Assembly: GCA_965220205.1 (NCBI GenBank)
Contig: OZ244812.1
Span: forward strand, 2,418,001-2,482,000
Direction: 5' to 3'
Source of the DNA: G965220205 sp965220205
Lineage (GTDB): Bacteria; Chloroflexota; Dehalococcoidia; Lucifugimonadales; Australimonadaceae
Length of the DNA stretch: 64,000 nt
Numbering within the stretch: position 1 is the first letter of the stretch; the number at the start of each line of letters is the position of its first letter. Below the pieces are notes generated by a model. It saw only the letters and a list, made by a program, of their open reading frames with translations, was not told the origin of the DNA and did not search any database. Shown one piece after another: positions 34,730-43,258 of the stretch. A program made the position numbers and the translations under genes.

Positions 34730-35806
34730 CTACAGGTCCATGCGCAGCTGGCCGGGCGCGTTCGCGGGGCGCAGGTTGCTCACGCCCACGCCGATCAGCC
34801 GGACCGGGTCGCCTTCCGTCCAGTTCGCGTCGAGCAGGCGGTCGGCCTCCGCCAGGATGGCCTCGGCGTGTGCCGTCGCAGTGGCCCGGCTTGTCGACCG
34901 GGTGATTGTGGTGAAGTCGGCCGACCTGAGCTTCAGCGTAACCGTCCGGCCCACGAGGCCGTGCCGCGCCAACGACCCTGCGATGCGCTCCGACATCTTC
35001 GCGATCTCCTCGTGGAGCTCGGCCGCGGCCGCGACGTCCTCGGCGAAGGTCTCTTCAGCGCTCACCGACTTCGTCTGCCGCTCCGTTCGGACGGGCGAGG
35101 GGTCCTCGCCGCGCGCCCGCCGCTGCAGCGCAGCGCCCCACGGCCCGAGCGCGCTCGTGAGCCGCGCGACGGGCGCCCCTGCCACCATGCCCAGCGTGTC
35201 GAACCCCGCCGCCTTCAGCCGCTCGGCGGAACGAGGGCCGATCCCAGGCAGCTTGCCCACCGGCAGACCGGCAAGGAACTCGGCCTCGGCGCCGGGCCTT
35301 ACGACGACGAACCCGGCCGGCTTGCCCGTCTCGCACGCGACCTTGGCCACCGTCTTGCTCGATGCGAGGCCCACCGAGCAGGGGAGGCCGAGCTCCACCC
35401 GAATGCGTCCCTGCATACGACGGCCGAGACTCTCGGCCTCGGCGATCGTCGACGCGACGGGCGTCAGGTCGACGTAGGCTTCGTCGATCGACATCGGCTC
35501 GATGAGATCGGACTCGCGGGCGAGGAGGTCCATCACGCGCTTGGAGTAGGCGCGATAGACGGTGAAGCGCGGGGAGAGGACCACCGCGCCGGGACAGAGA
35601 CGCAGCGCCCGCGCCATGGGCATTGCCGAGTGGCAACCGAAGGCGCGAGCCTCGTACGAGGCGGCGGCGACGACGCCCCGCCCGGTCGGCGAGCCGCCGA
35701 TCAGCAACGGCCGGCCGGCCAACTCGGGCCGCTCCAGCGCCTCGACCGAGGCGTAGAACGCGTCCAGGTCAACCAACGCGATGTAGCGGTCCGAGGGCGA
35801 TTCCAC
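34730..35806 (-). CDS. dinB: DNA polymerase IV (Y family)
   Basis: 358 residues. The catalytic carboxylates are in YIALVDLDAFYASVEALERP and EPMSIDEAYVDLTPVA; the helix-hairpin-helix is LPGIGPRSAERLKAAGFDTL; the C-terminal little finger contains LKLRSADFTTITRS. It extends mismatched or damaged primers. A TACGCT -10 (35813-35818) lies 6 nt before the GTG start with no Shine-Dalgarno, so the message may be leaderless. The C-terminus lacks an obvious beta-clamp motif beyond LRPANAPGQLRMDL. Confidence 0.94.
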   Translation of the reverse strand: MESPSDRYIALVDLDAFYASVEALERPELAGRPLLIGGSPTGRGVVAAASYEARAFGCHSAMPMARALRLCPGAVVLSPRFTVYRAYSKRVMDLLARESDLIEPMSIDEAYVDLTPVASTIAEAESLGRRMQGRIRVELGLPCSVGLASSKTVAKVACETGKPAGFVVVRPGAEAEFLAGLPVGKLPGIGPRSAERLKAAGFDTLGMVAGAPVARLTSALGPWGAALQRRARGEDPSPVRTERQTKSVSAEETFAEDVAAAAELHEEIAKMSERIAGSLARHGLVGRTVTLKLRSADFTTITRSTSRATATAHAEAILAEADRLLDANWTEGDPVRLIGVGVSNLRPANAPGQLRMDL

Positions 35807-35840
35807 GCCGATAGCGTACTAGGCCGCAGCTGCAAACAGT

Positions 35841-35869
35841 GAAGCCACCCCGGTTAGAGGGGTGGCTTC
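35841..35869 (-). terminator. hairpin terminator downstream of the HU gene
   Basis: A perfect 11 bp stem GAAGCCACCCC/GGGGTGGCTTC with a 7 nt loop. It lies 58 nt after the HU stop on the minus strand, before dinB. On the plus strand it is followed by GTTTCTG; on the minus strand by ACTGTTT, a weak U-tract. Confidence 0.65.
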
Positions 35870-35926
35870 GTTTCTGAATCCAGCCACGGCGGCGCAAGCG
35901 GGCGGCGCCACGCTGTGGTCTATTTC

Positions 35927-36226
35927 CTACTTCTTGCCGCGGACTGCGGTCGCGAGGTCGGAACCGGGCGTGAAGCCAACGCGCTGGTGCGCCGGCACCG
36001 TGACCCGCTGGCCCGCCTGGCTCCCGCGGATAGCCCGGACCTGGCGTTCCTTGACCTGGCGGGCCTCGAAAGCGCCGAACCCGGTGAGCACGACACGGTT
36101 GCCTGACGCGAGCGCTTCGCGAACGCTGTCTAGGACTGCGTTCAGAGCGGCGTCGCCCTGGGACCTCGGTCCGCCGAGCTTCCCAGCAACCTTCGCGGCC
36201 AGATCTCCCTTTCGCAGAGTTGCCAA
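35927..36226 (-). CDS. HU/IHF-family DNA-binding protein
   Basis: 99 residues. The signature GFGAFEARQVKERQVRAIRG and the beta-arm region VPAHQRVGFTPGSDLATAV match bacterial HU. The N-terminal helix LRKGDLAAKVAGKLGGPRSQ (20 shown) is normal. HU bends DNA and compacts the nucleoid. A purine-rich AGGAGG site lies just upstream of ATG 36226, and a strong hairpin follows the gene. Confidence 0.94.
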   Translation of the reverse strand: MATLRKGDLAAKVAGKLGGPRSQGDAALNAVLDSVREALASGNRVVLTGFGAFEARQVKERQVRAIRGSQAGQRVTVPAHQRVGFTPGSDLATAVRGKK

Positions 36227-36351
36227 ACTACACCTCCTACCCCTTACTCAACTTAGGCGGCAGCACGAGCGCGCGGGCGGAAGTATAGCACAGCGATTCG
36301 CGGTTTCAATGGAGTTGAAGCCTTGGAATCGAAATATCCCCGGCCCTCCCC

Positions 36352-37161
36352 TCACTCGTCCGGCCCGTCCCACCAGGCGAAGAAGTGGTTCAGCGGACCG
36401 TGACCCGCGCCAACGGGGAAGGCGCGCGCGATGGCCGCCGTAACGTATTCCTTGGCATGGCTCACCGCCGCTTCGACCTTCTCGCCCTTCGCGAGACCTG
36501 CGGCGATCGCGGACGCGAAGGTGCAACCGGTGCCGTGCGTGCTGGTCGTGGCCACCCGCGGCGCCGAGAGCTCGGTGTAACCCGCGCCGTCATAGACGAC
36601 GTCAACGGCTTGCTCGCCGAAGTGCCCCCCTTTCACGACGACGTAGCGGGGGCCCATCGCGCGGATCGCCGCGGCCGCCCTCTTGGCGTCGGCGACGGAC
36701 GCGACCGGACTTCCTGTCAGCGCCTCGGCCTCGTCGGCGTTCGGCGTTGCGACCAACGCCAGCGGCAACAGTTCGCTTACGAGGGCCTCGACCGCGTCTT
36801 CGCGCAGCAGGCGGTCGCCTCCCTTCGCGACCATCACAGGGTCAACGACGATTCGCGTGAGGCCGTGCGCGCGCAGGCGCTCCGCTACTGCGCCGATGAT
36901 TTCGGTGCTGGAGAGCATGCCGGTCTTGACGGCGTCGACGCCGAGATCGGAGACGACTGCGTCGATCTGACCGACGATGATGTCGAGCGGCAGCTCGTGG
37001 ACGCCGGTAACGCCCAGGGTGTTCTGCGCGGTCACTGCCGTGATGGCGCTGGCCCCGTAGACCTGGTGCGCGGCGAACGTCTTCAGGTCCGCCTGCACGC
37101 CGGCGCCAGCCCCGGAGTCAGACCCCGCGATGGTGAGTGCGACCACGGTGCGGTCCGGCAT
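36352..37161 (-). CDS. thiD: hydroxymethylpyrimidine/phosphomethylpyrimidine kinase
   Basis: 269 residues from ATG 37161. It has the ribokinase-fold start ALTIAGSDSGAGAGVQADLK, DPVMVAKGGDRLL and ATTSTHGTGCTFASAIAAGL with the catalytic Asp-equivalent region and anion hole GTGC. It phosphorylates HMP and then HMP-P to HMP-PP for thiamine synthesis. It is directly after tenA, 38 nt away, both under the TPP riboswitch upstream. Confidence 0.95.
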   Translation of the reverse strand: MPDRTVVALTIAGSDSGAGAGVQADLKTFAAHQVYGASAITAVTAQNTLGVTGVHELPLDIIVGQIDAVVSDLGVDAVKTGMLSSTEIIGAVAERLRAHGLTRIVVDPVMVAKGGDRLLREDAVEALVSELLPLALVATPNADEAEALTGSPVASVADAKRAAAAIRAMGPRYVVVKGGHFGEQAVDVVYDGAGYTELSAPRVATTSTHGTGCTFASAIAAGLAKGEKVEAAVSHAKEYVTAAIARAFPVGAGHGPLNHFFAWWDGPDE

Positions 37162-37199
37162 GGGCGCATCCTTTGCTCTCGGCGACTCCCGCTCGGGCG

Positions 37200-37871
37200 C
37201 TAGACCGGCCAGCGCTCCAAGCTCCACGCCATCTCCCAGAACTGCAACTCGTACCGGCTGCTGGCGAGGAACGACTCCTCGACGCCCCCTAGCGCGCTGG
37301 ACGGCAGGTCCGCGCCGACTCGATCGAGCAGGTCACGGCACCACGCGGCCTCTTCCGCGAAGGCTTCCGACGCGTACATCTGCACCCACTGAGCGTACCG
37401 TTCGTCTTCGGGGAGGCCCTTCGCTTCGAGCGCGAGGCCGACCTCCGAGAATCCCCACATGCACGGGAGGAGCGCCGCCACGACCTCCGGGAACGGGCAT
37501 TGCCCTGCCGTCCGCACGAGGAAGTCGGTGTAGGCCTGGCATGTGGGCGACATTCGCTCCGCCGCGAGCTCGCTGCTCGAGATGCCGAACTGCGAGGCGT
37601 AGGAGCGGTGGAGCGACAGCTCCGTGCCGAGGGTGGCGTTGGCGAGCGCCGCCAGTTTCGTCATGGCCTCAGCGTCCGGCGAGCGCGCGGCAGCCAACGA
37701 CAGCGCTCGCGAGTACTCGATCAAGTAGAGGTAGTCCTGCCGCACCCAGTGGGTGAACCGATCGAGCGGCAGGCTCCCGTCGCTCATCCCGGTGATGAAC
37801 GGATGGCAGCGCTGCGCCTGCCAGATAGGATCTGCTAGGCGGCGCAATCGGCTGGATAGGCGCTCGGTCAT
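37200..37871 (-). CDS. tenA: thiaminase II/TenA family protein
   Basis: 223 residues from ATG 37871, preceded by GAAGGACGG. TenA features: HPFITGMSDGSLPLDRFTHW, VRQDYLYLIEYSRAL, LHRSYASQFGISSSELAAER, the active-site Cys in SPTCQAYTDFLVRTAG and a Glu in YELQFWEMAW. It hydrolyses aminopyrimidine or degraded thiamine to recover HMP, the substrate of ThiD next to it. An earlier in-frame ATG at 37925 lies inside the riboswitch terminator hairpin and is rejected. Confidence 0.93.
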   Translation of the reverse strand: MTERLSSRLRRLADPIWQAQRCHPFITGMSDGSLPLDRFTHWVRQDYLYLIEYSRALSLAAARSPDAEAMTKLAALANATLGTELSLHRSYASQFGISSSELAAERMSPTCQAYTDFLVRTAGQCPFPEVVAALLPCMWGFSEVGLALEAKGLPEDERYAQWVQMYASEAFAEEAAWCRDLLDRVGADLPSSALGGVEESFLASSRYELQFWEMAWSLERWPV

Positions 37872-37907
37872 GTCCCGTCCTTCAGCGAACAACGCCTGCC
37901 CGGCAAC

Positions 37908-37942
37908 CCAAAAGGACCGCTCCATGAGGAGGAGCGGTCCTT
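37908..37942 (-). terminator. intrinsic terminator of the TPP riboswitch
   Basis: On the minus strand AAGGACCGCTCC, loop TCCTCAT, GGAGCGGTCCTT, then TTGGG: a 12 bp perfect stem ending in a short T run, 36 nt before the tenA start. Its position after the aptamer is that of an expression-platform terminator. Confidence 0.85.
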
Positions 37943-37967
37943 GCCGATTGCGATCGAGAATCGCGCC

Positions 37968-38062
37968 GCTCTCCCTCCGCTGGTGCTAACCAGGTCAGGT
38001 CCAAAGGGTCGGCGGCATTGTGGGCCGCCCTCTCAGCTGGGCTCTCCCGGCTCCCCTGAACG
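37968..38062 (-). promoter_or_regulatory. TPP riboswitch aptamer (THI element)
   Basis: The minus strand contains the conserved blocks in order: AGGGGAGCC, GCTGAGAGGG, GACCC, then GGACCTGACCTGGTTAGCAC and CAGCGGAGGGAG. These are the P2/P3 and P4/P5 signature sequences of the THI box. With the downstream terminator it should shut off tenA-thiD when TPP is high. Confidence 0.95.
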
Positions 38063-38470
38063 CTGTGGCGTATTCCGTTGTCTGCGGCTCGGATACTAGG
38101 CGTCACACGAGCGCTGCGTCAAGCTCGGCTCCCCGGAAGGGCAAACCGCCTCTCGCCCCGTTGTCCCTGATGCGCTACCCTTGGCGCCCTATAGCGTCGA
38201 CAGCGCTCGCCCGCCTGGCGGGGCGGCCTCGGGATGAGCCATTGGCCTGGCCAGTAGGCCGCAAGTCGCGGAAAACGGCGGTATTGACTCTATGTAGGCG
38301 GGGGATGTTGTACTATACTGCCCACTGGCTGCCCAGCGGCCTGTTTGACACAATGCAGTCGTATGACTATCGGGGCGCCTTTGGCGCGGCTTTGCGGTGT
38401 CCGGATTCACATGCCGGGGTCGCGTGCCCGGATGTTTGGCCCCAGAACCAAGACCCTTGGAGGAGGCGGG
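38063..38470. other. divergent spacer between the TPP riboswitch and the propeller protein
   Basis: 408 bases with no credible gene. It holds TTGACT at 38284-38289 and a TATACT at 38314-38319. The spacing (24 nt) is too long for one promoter, so the elements may belong to different promoters. A good Shine-Dalgarno (GGAGG) for the gene at 38471 lies at its end. The 5' end of the tenA transcript must also start in this region. Confidence 0.5.
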
Positions 38471-40390
38471 ATGTTCACGCCCAGAAAGCTATCGGCCAGT
38501 ATCGTCGCAATCCTGGCACTGACGCTTGTGCTGTCGCTGGGAGTTACTGGCCTACTTGCCGCGAAGCGCTCGACGGTGGCCACCGCTGAAGGCCTGCAGA
38601 GCCCGACCGGGCTCACCGCGTTGGCCGATGGGACTCTCTTGGTTGCTGAAACGGGGGCCGGGAGGCTCCTGCACATGCAACCCGACGGGACGACCACCGT
38701 CATAGAGGACGGGGCCAGCGGGGTATCGTCGGCGCTCCGCATCGGCAGCCGCCATTACTACATCACGGGCCAGGCCGGCTCCGCCAGCCTCTACTTGCTC
38801 GCGCGCGGCGGCGAGCCCGAGGCTATCTCCGATTTCGGAGCATTCGACGCTGCCAGCAACCCCGACGCCGCGGGGCGTTCCAACCCGGTCGACTTGGTGT
38901 GGAGGACCGGCGGCGGCTTCTTCGTCAGCGACGCCGGCGCCAACACCGTCCTCCGGGTGTCCTCTCAAGGCAACATCGAACTCTATGCCCAGTTCCCCGA
39001 CGGCGGGACTCCCATGGGCATGAACATCGGGCCAGACGGCGCGCTGTACGTCGCTGACGGCGGCTCGCAGATATACCGCCTGGCGGACGCCAACCGCGAC
39101 GGCGACGCCCTTGCTGAGGGCGAGATGACGGTCTACGCCAGCGGCTTGACTACGGCGACCGACTTCGCCTGGACGCCCGACGGCGACCTCCTCGTCACCG
39201 ACACCGACAACGCCCGGCTCGTACGGCATCGCATCGTCGGCCCCGAAGTGATCTCGCTGGGGCTCGACGGCGCCACGTCAGTCGCCGTTTCCAAGGGGCG
39301 TATCTTCGTTAGCCAACCGTCCGCCGGGAACGTCACCGAGGTGCTCCCTCGCGCCGCCTTCCCCGACGCCAACCTCGAAGGCACGGCGAACTACCGCGAT
39401 TCAGCGGCGTCGAGCGACAGCCTGGTGATGAAGCTCACCGGCTTGACTCCTCCTTCGGCCGGCAGGGCGTATGAGGGATGGCTCGTCAACCCTGCGGGCG
39501 ACAAGCTCAGCGTTGGCGTCTTGGACTTGAATAGCGACGGCTCGGTTTCTCAGCCCTACGTCAGCCCCGATGGGACCAACCTCATAGCCGAGTACCGGAG
39601 GTTCGCCATCACTGTCGAGCCCATCAACGACCCCGACCCGGCAACCCCGGGCCAGGTCTACTGGGTGGACACGATTCCGCGCGGCGCCTTCCCGCACATC
39701 GGCCATCTGGTTGTGAGTCTCGACTCTAACCCCGGCGCCGTTGGGATCCTCCCCGGCCTGGCGTCGGAGCTCGAAGTAGCGCTCCGATACGCGAACCGCG
39801 CTCACCGGGCAGAGAGCTTCGAGGACCAGCAGATGCACCTGCAAAGCGTTATCAACGTCTTGCAAGGCGAGGGCGGCGCCAACTTCGATGCAGGCGTCAC
39901 GAACCCCGGCGACGGACATGGAGCGCTCAATTACGCTGACGCCGCCCTGCTGCACGGCGGCTTCGCCTCGGCTGCGTCCGAGGACGCGACGATTGTGAGC
40001 CGCACGGCGGAACTCGCGGTAACCGTTGAAGGCATCCGCGAGGCGACGGCGAACGCTGAGATGTTGGCGCTCAATGCCGCCGCCGCCACTGAGAACAACG
40101 TTCTTGTTGGCGTGGACATAGCGAACGTCGTCGGCTGGCTCGAGTTGGCCGTCGATGGCCGGGACCGGAACAGGGACGGGGTGGTCTCCTTGAACGAGCA
40201 GGGCGCGAAGACGGCCTACGTATCCGGGCAGGATATCGGCGAGCACGCCCCCGCGGCTGCGGGTCCGACCGACACGCCCGACACGGGCGATGCGTGGGCG
40301 CCGATCGTGGCGCTGGCTGCGCTCGCGGCTGGCCTCGCGCTCACGTCAGGCGGCGGGCTGCTCCTGTGGCGCCGGCGCCGGACTGCGTAA
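38471..40390 (+). CDS. surface protein: beta-propeller plus anti-sigma-K-like domain with C-terminal anchor
   Basis: 639 residues from ATG 38471 (GGAGG upstream). Order: N-terminal signal (SIVAILALTLVLSLGVTGLL); an NHL/ScyD-like beta-propeller with repeats such as LTALADGTLLVAETGAGRLL, GGGFFVSDAGANTVLRVSSQ and MNIGPDGALYVADGGSQIYR; a domain resembling RskA-type anti-sigma or sensor modules (AYEGWLVNPAGDKLSVGVLD); a helical part; and a C-terminal tail WAPIVALAALAAGLALTSGG (20 shown) ending LLLWRRRRTA. This TM-plus-Arg tail suggests membrane anchoring or sorting. Function unknown. A 14 bp hairpin follows it. Confidence 0.78.
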   Translation: MFTPRKLSASIVAILALTLVLSLGVTGLLAAKRSTVATAEGLQSPTGLTALADGTLLVAETGAGRLLHMQPDGTTTVIEDGASGVSSALRIGSRHYYITGQAGSASLYLLARGGEPEAISDFGAFDAASNPDAAGRSNPVDLVWRTGGGFFVSDAGANTVLRVSSQGNIELYAQFPDGGTPMGMNIGPDGALYVADGGSQIYRLADANRDGDALAEGEMTVYASGLTTATDFAWTPDGDLLVTDTDNARLVRHRIVGPEVISLGLDGATSVAVSKGRIFVSQPSAGNVTEVLPRAAFPDANLEGTANYRDSAASSDSLVMKLTGLTPPSAGRAYEGWLVNPAGDKLSVGVLDLNSDGSVSQPYVSPDGTNLIAEYRRFAITVEPINDPDPATPGQVYWVDTIPRGAFPHIGHLVVSLDSNPGAVGILPGLASELEVALRYANRAHRAESFEDQQMHLQSVINVLQGEGGANFDAGVTNPGDGHGALNYADAALLHGGFASAASEDATIVSRTAELAVTVEGIREATANAEMLALNAAAATENNVLVGVDIANVVGWLELAVDGRDRNRDGVVSLNEQGAKTAYVSGQDIGEHAPAAAGPTDTPDTGDAWAPIVALAALAAGLALTSGGGLLLWRRRRTA

Positions 40391-40404
40391 CCATTGGCTA
40401 TCTG

Positions 40405-40436
40405 CAGCAGGGGCGAGGACGCCCTCGCCCCTGCTG
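40405..40436. terminator. bidirectional hairpin between convergent genes
   Basis: CAGCAGGGGCGAGG, loop ACGC, CCTCGCCCCTGCTG: a perfect 14 bp stem. It sits between the propeller gene (+) and thyX (-). Neither side has a strong T-run, so it may end transcription from both sides or act as a boundary. Confidence 0.6.
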
Positions 40437-40443
40437 TAGGCCC

Positions 40444-41379
40444 CTATTGCAACCCCAACGTCTCTTTGAGTTCCCGCCATTCCCTCGGCGACATATCTAG
40501 CGCCGACGGGTCGACCTCGTGGCCGGCGAGCAGCAGCCGCACCGCCTTGAGCGCCTCTGCGGAGAGGCGGGCTCCCCCCATCCGATAGCTCATGAAGGCC
40601 CGGAACGTCAGCGGCGTCCAACGCTCGACGATGTCGAGGAGGATCTTGGCGTATGCTTGAATCTCCCACTGTGCGTGGCTGTCGGCCCTGAGGGCGAGGA
40701 AGTGCAGCAGGTTGTGGAGGTTGACCTTCCAGTACCACTGTGTGTAGGTACTGAGCGGCAGGCCCAACCGCGCCAGCTCACGCGCGAGACCCTTCCGGTC
40801 CGGATCGATCGCATTGCCGGCATCGTCCTGGTTGAGCATCTCGCGGTAGTGGCCGAAGGCCTGCTCGGCGTCGGAGCGGAGCGCCGTCAGCACGTTCTGC
40901 GCCTCAACGGGACCGAGCGCGTCGTCGCGCCCCTGACGGTTCGCAGTGGACTGGGTTGCGAGTTGCTCGGGGGCAGGGGTGTAGAACTCGCTATCCAGCA
41001 CGGAATAGCGCGCCGAGTACTCGTTCACGCTCGCGGTCCGATGGCGGATCCACTGGCGTGCGACGAAGATCGGCAGCTTTACGTGGAGCTTGATGTCGCA
41101 CATCTCGAATGGGGATGTGTGCATGTTGCGCATCAGGTAGTTGATGAGCCCGGCGTCCCCCCGGGTGTGCGTCGTCCCCTTGCCGTAGGACACCCTCGCC
41201 GCCTGCACGATGGCGGCGTCGTCGCCCATGTAGTCCACCACGCGCACGAAGCCGTGGTCGAGGACGGGCAACGCCTTGTAGAGGACCTCTTCGAGGGCCG
41301 GGACCGTCGCGCGCAGCGTCGTACGCGGCGAGGCCCTGAGCGCGTCCACCTCTGCCTGTTGTTCGGGGGTGAGGGACAT
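40444..41379 (-). CDS. thyX: FAD-dependent thymidylate synthase
   Basis: 311 residues from ATG 41379 (a longer start at 41391 is possible). The ThyX motif RHRTASVNEYSARYS is exact. Upstream is HTSPFEMCDIKLHVKLPIFV; downstream LGLPLSTYTQWYWKVNLHNL and FLALRADSHAQWEIQAYAKI. ThyX makes dTMP from dUMP using FAD and methylene-THF. The lysine-rich C-terminal helix differs from the short form, and the protein is about 60 residues longer than the classic 220-250. Confidence 0.95.
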   Translation of the reverse strand: MSLTPEQQAEVDALRASPRTTLRATVPALEEVLYKALPVLDHGFVRVVDYMGDDAAIVQAARVSYGKGTTHTRGDAGLINYLMRNMHTSPFEMCDIKLHVKLPIFVARQWIRHRTASVNEYSARYSVLDSEFYTPAPEQLATQSTANRQGRDDALGPVEAQNVLTALRSDAEQAFGHYREMLNQDDAGNAIDPDRKGLARELARLGLPLSTYTQWYWKVNLHNLLHFLALRADSHAQWEIQAYAKILLDIVERWTPLTFRAFMSYRMGGARLSAEALKAVRLLLAGHEVDPSALDMSPREWRELKETLGLQ

Positions 41380-41432
41380 GGCGCAGCCCATGGTAGCTTT
41401 GCGGGGCCGGGGGTGAAAGAGCCGCGAGTCGC

Positions 41433-43073
41433 CTACGTGAACTCCGCCATGCCGTTGGGAGTCGCAACCTCGATGATGTGCAGCCGGGACGGCGTCCCGA
41501 CCCGTTCGAGCGCCGCGGTCAGCTCGTCGACGCCGCGGACGAGCGTATGGCCGACGCCGTACGCCGCGGCGAGCTGGGCGAAGTCTGGGTTCTCTAGCCC
41601 GGTGGCGAAGCGCCGGCCGTCGAGGAGCTGGTCCTGATAGCGTTGGAGCACGCCCCACGCGTCGTCGTTGAACAGCAAGACCACCGGCGCGATCGCGTAC
41701 TGCGCCGCGGACGCCAGCTCCTGCACGTTGTACTGGAAGCCCCCGTCGCCGGTGACGCAGAGCACTTGGCGCTCGGGAGCGCCCACCTTGGCGCCGAGGC
41801 TTGCGGCGAACCCGTAGCCGATGCTCACCCAGCCGTGCGGGTTGTGCATCGTCCGCGGCTCGTACACCGGCAGGCACCGTTGCGCGCTGTTGGCGGGAAT
41901 CGTCGAGTCGCAGACGACGATGGCTTCCCGGCCGACGGCGGCGCGGACGCCCTCCCAGAGCCGGAGCTCGTTGGGGAACTGCGTCTCGACGCTGCGGCGC
42001 GTCGCCCGCTGTAGCTGCGCCAGCTCGTCGCGGGCCTCTGCGCTCGCCTTGCGCGGTCCCTCCGGCGCATCGAGCAGGCCGCGCAGGACGGCTTGGGCGT
42101 CGCCGGCGAGTCCCACGCGCGCCGGGTAGTTTCGCCCGAACGCCTGTGGGTCGATGTCGATGTGCACCAACGCCTCGGGGAGCTCGAGGCCCACGCCCCG
42201 GGTCGACCTGAACGGGAGGCTCGTCCCCACCGCAATCACCACGTCGCACGCAGCGAGGTAGGCTTGCACGGGGTTCTCTCCCCATATGCGTTTGCCCAGC
42301 GCCGTGCCGAGGCTGAGCGGATGATCCTCCGGGAATGCTCCCTTGCCGCCGTCGGCCGTTGCCACGGGGATGTCGTGACGCTCGGCGAACTCCCGCAGTT
42401 CCGCGAACGCGCCCGACCGCGTCACGCCTCCGCCCGCGAGGATTGCCGGGCGCTCGGCGCCGGCGATGAGCCTGGCTGCGCTCGCCAGCGCCGTGGCGTC
42501 CGGGACGCGGCGCGCACGAACGCGAGCTGGAGCAATCTCGAAGTCGGCCTCGGCGCCGAGGTAGTCGGTCGGCACGGCGAGCACGGCGGGACGCGGGTGC
42601 TCCGACCTCAGGTGCTCGAAGGCGTCGGCGATCAGGTCCGGCACGTCGTGCACGGTGGGGGCGATTGCCTGCCAGCCGGTGACCGAGGCCAGCATGCCCA
42701 TCTGGTCTTTCGCCTCGTGCGTGAGGCCGTGGCCTTTGCCCAGCCACTCGCTCTCGATCTCCGTGGTGATCTGGAGCAGAGGGATCGACGAGTGATACGA
42801 CTCGCCGACCGCGCCCATCGAGTCAGCCGCGCCGGGTCCGCTGCTGGTGAGCATCACGCCCGGCTTTCCGGTGACACGGGCGTAGCCGTCCGCCATGCAC
42901 CCGAGCGCGTGCTCGTGGCGAGCGCCGACGAACCGGATGCGCCCCGCGTCCGCGGCCTCCCGGAGGGCGTCGTAGAGGTGCAGCGTATGGATGGAGATGA
43001 TGCCGAAGACGGTGTCGACGTCTTGGGCGACGAGCGACTCGACGACGGCGCGTCCGGCGGTCATCTTCGCCAT
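41433..43073 (-). CDS. thiamine-diphosphate-dependent enzyme, acetolactate synthase-like
   Basis: 546 residues in the standard three-domain order. N-terminal pyrimidine-binding domain has the catalytic Glu in ARHEHALGCMADGYARVTGK; the central domain has PAILAGGGVTRSGAFAELRE; the C-terminal pyrophosphate domain has CVTGDGGFQYNVQELASAAQ (20 shown) and LLFNDDAWGVLQRY. No regulatory (ilvN) subunit is adjacent, so biosynthetic acetolactate synthase is not certain; other 2-oxoacid or sulfoacetaldehyde-type members are possible. Confidence 0.88.
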   Translation of the reverse strand: MAKMTAGRAVVESLVAQDVDTVFGIISIHTLHLYDALREAADAGRIRFVGARHEHALGCMADGYARVTGKPGVMLTSSGPGAADSMGAVGESYHSSIPLLQITTEIESEWLGKGHGLTHEAKDQMGMLASVTGWQAIAPTVHDVPDLIADAFEHLRSEHPRPAVLAVPTDYLGAEADFEIAPARVRARRVPDATALASAARLIAGAERPAILAGGGVTRSGAFAELREFAERHDIPVATADGGKGAFPEDHPLSLGTALGKRIWGENPVQAYLAACDVVIAVGTSLPFRSTRGVGLELPEALVHIDIDPQAFGRNYPARVGLAGDAQAVLRGLLDAPEGPRKASAEARDELAQLQRATRRSVETQFPNELRLWEGVRAAVGREAIVVCDSTIPANSAQRCLPVYEPRTMHNPHGWVSIGYGFAASLGAKVGAPERQVLCVTGDGGFQYNVQELASAAQYAIAPVVLLFNDDAWGVLQRYQDQLLDGRRFATGLENPDFAQLAAAYGVGHTLVRGVDELTAALERVGTPSRLHIIEVATPNGMAEFT

Positions 43074-43219
43074 GCCGGGAACCTCCTTGGCGGGGCCCCA
43101 TCATAGCAGGCAGCCAGCGCCGCCGGCGCTCTTGAAACCGGACCTTGCGTCGCCCTCCTGAACGCTTCACCGAGCTACTGGAGGGGACTTGCATCGGCGA
43201 GTCCTATTTCGCGAAACGC

Positions 43220-43225
43220 TATAAT
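43220..43225 (+). promoter_or_regulatory. consensus -10 box before the HAD gene
   Basis: A perfect TATAAT lies 33 nt before the GTG start in the divergent spacer after the TPP-enzyme gene. No clear -35 was found at the right distance. A GAAGG ribosome site follows it. Confidence 0.55.
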
Positions 43226-43258
43226 CGCGGCGGACTCATCCGACGAAGGCGATGAAGC

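Noticed and set aside
37871..37925. Longer TenA start at 37925
   Set aside because: That ATG is inside the riboswitch terminator stem. The ATG at 37871 has a ribosome binding site.
40444..42747. 767-codon minus frame that would fuse a long N-terminus to ThyX
   Set aside because: The upstream part is the wrong frame of the TPP-enzyme gene at 41433-43073. ThyX starts normally at 41379.
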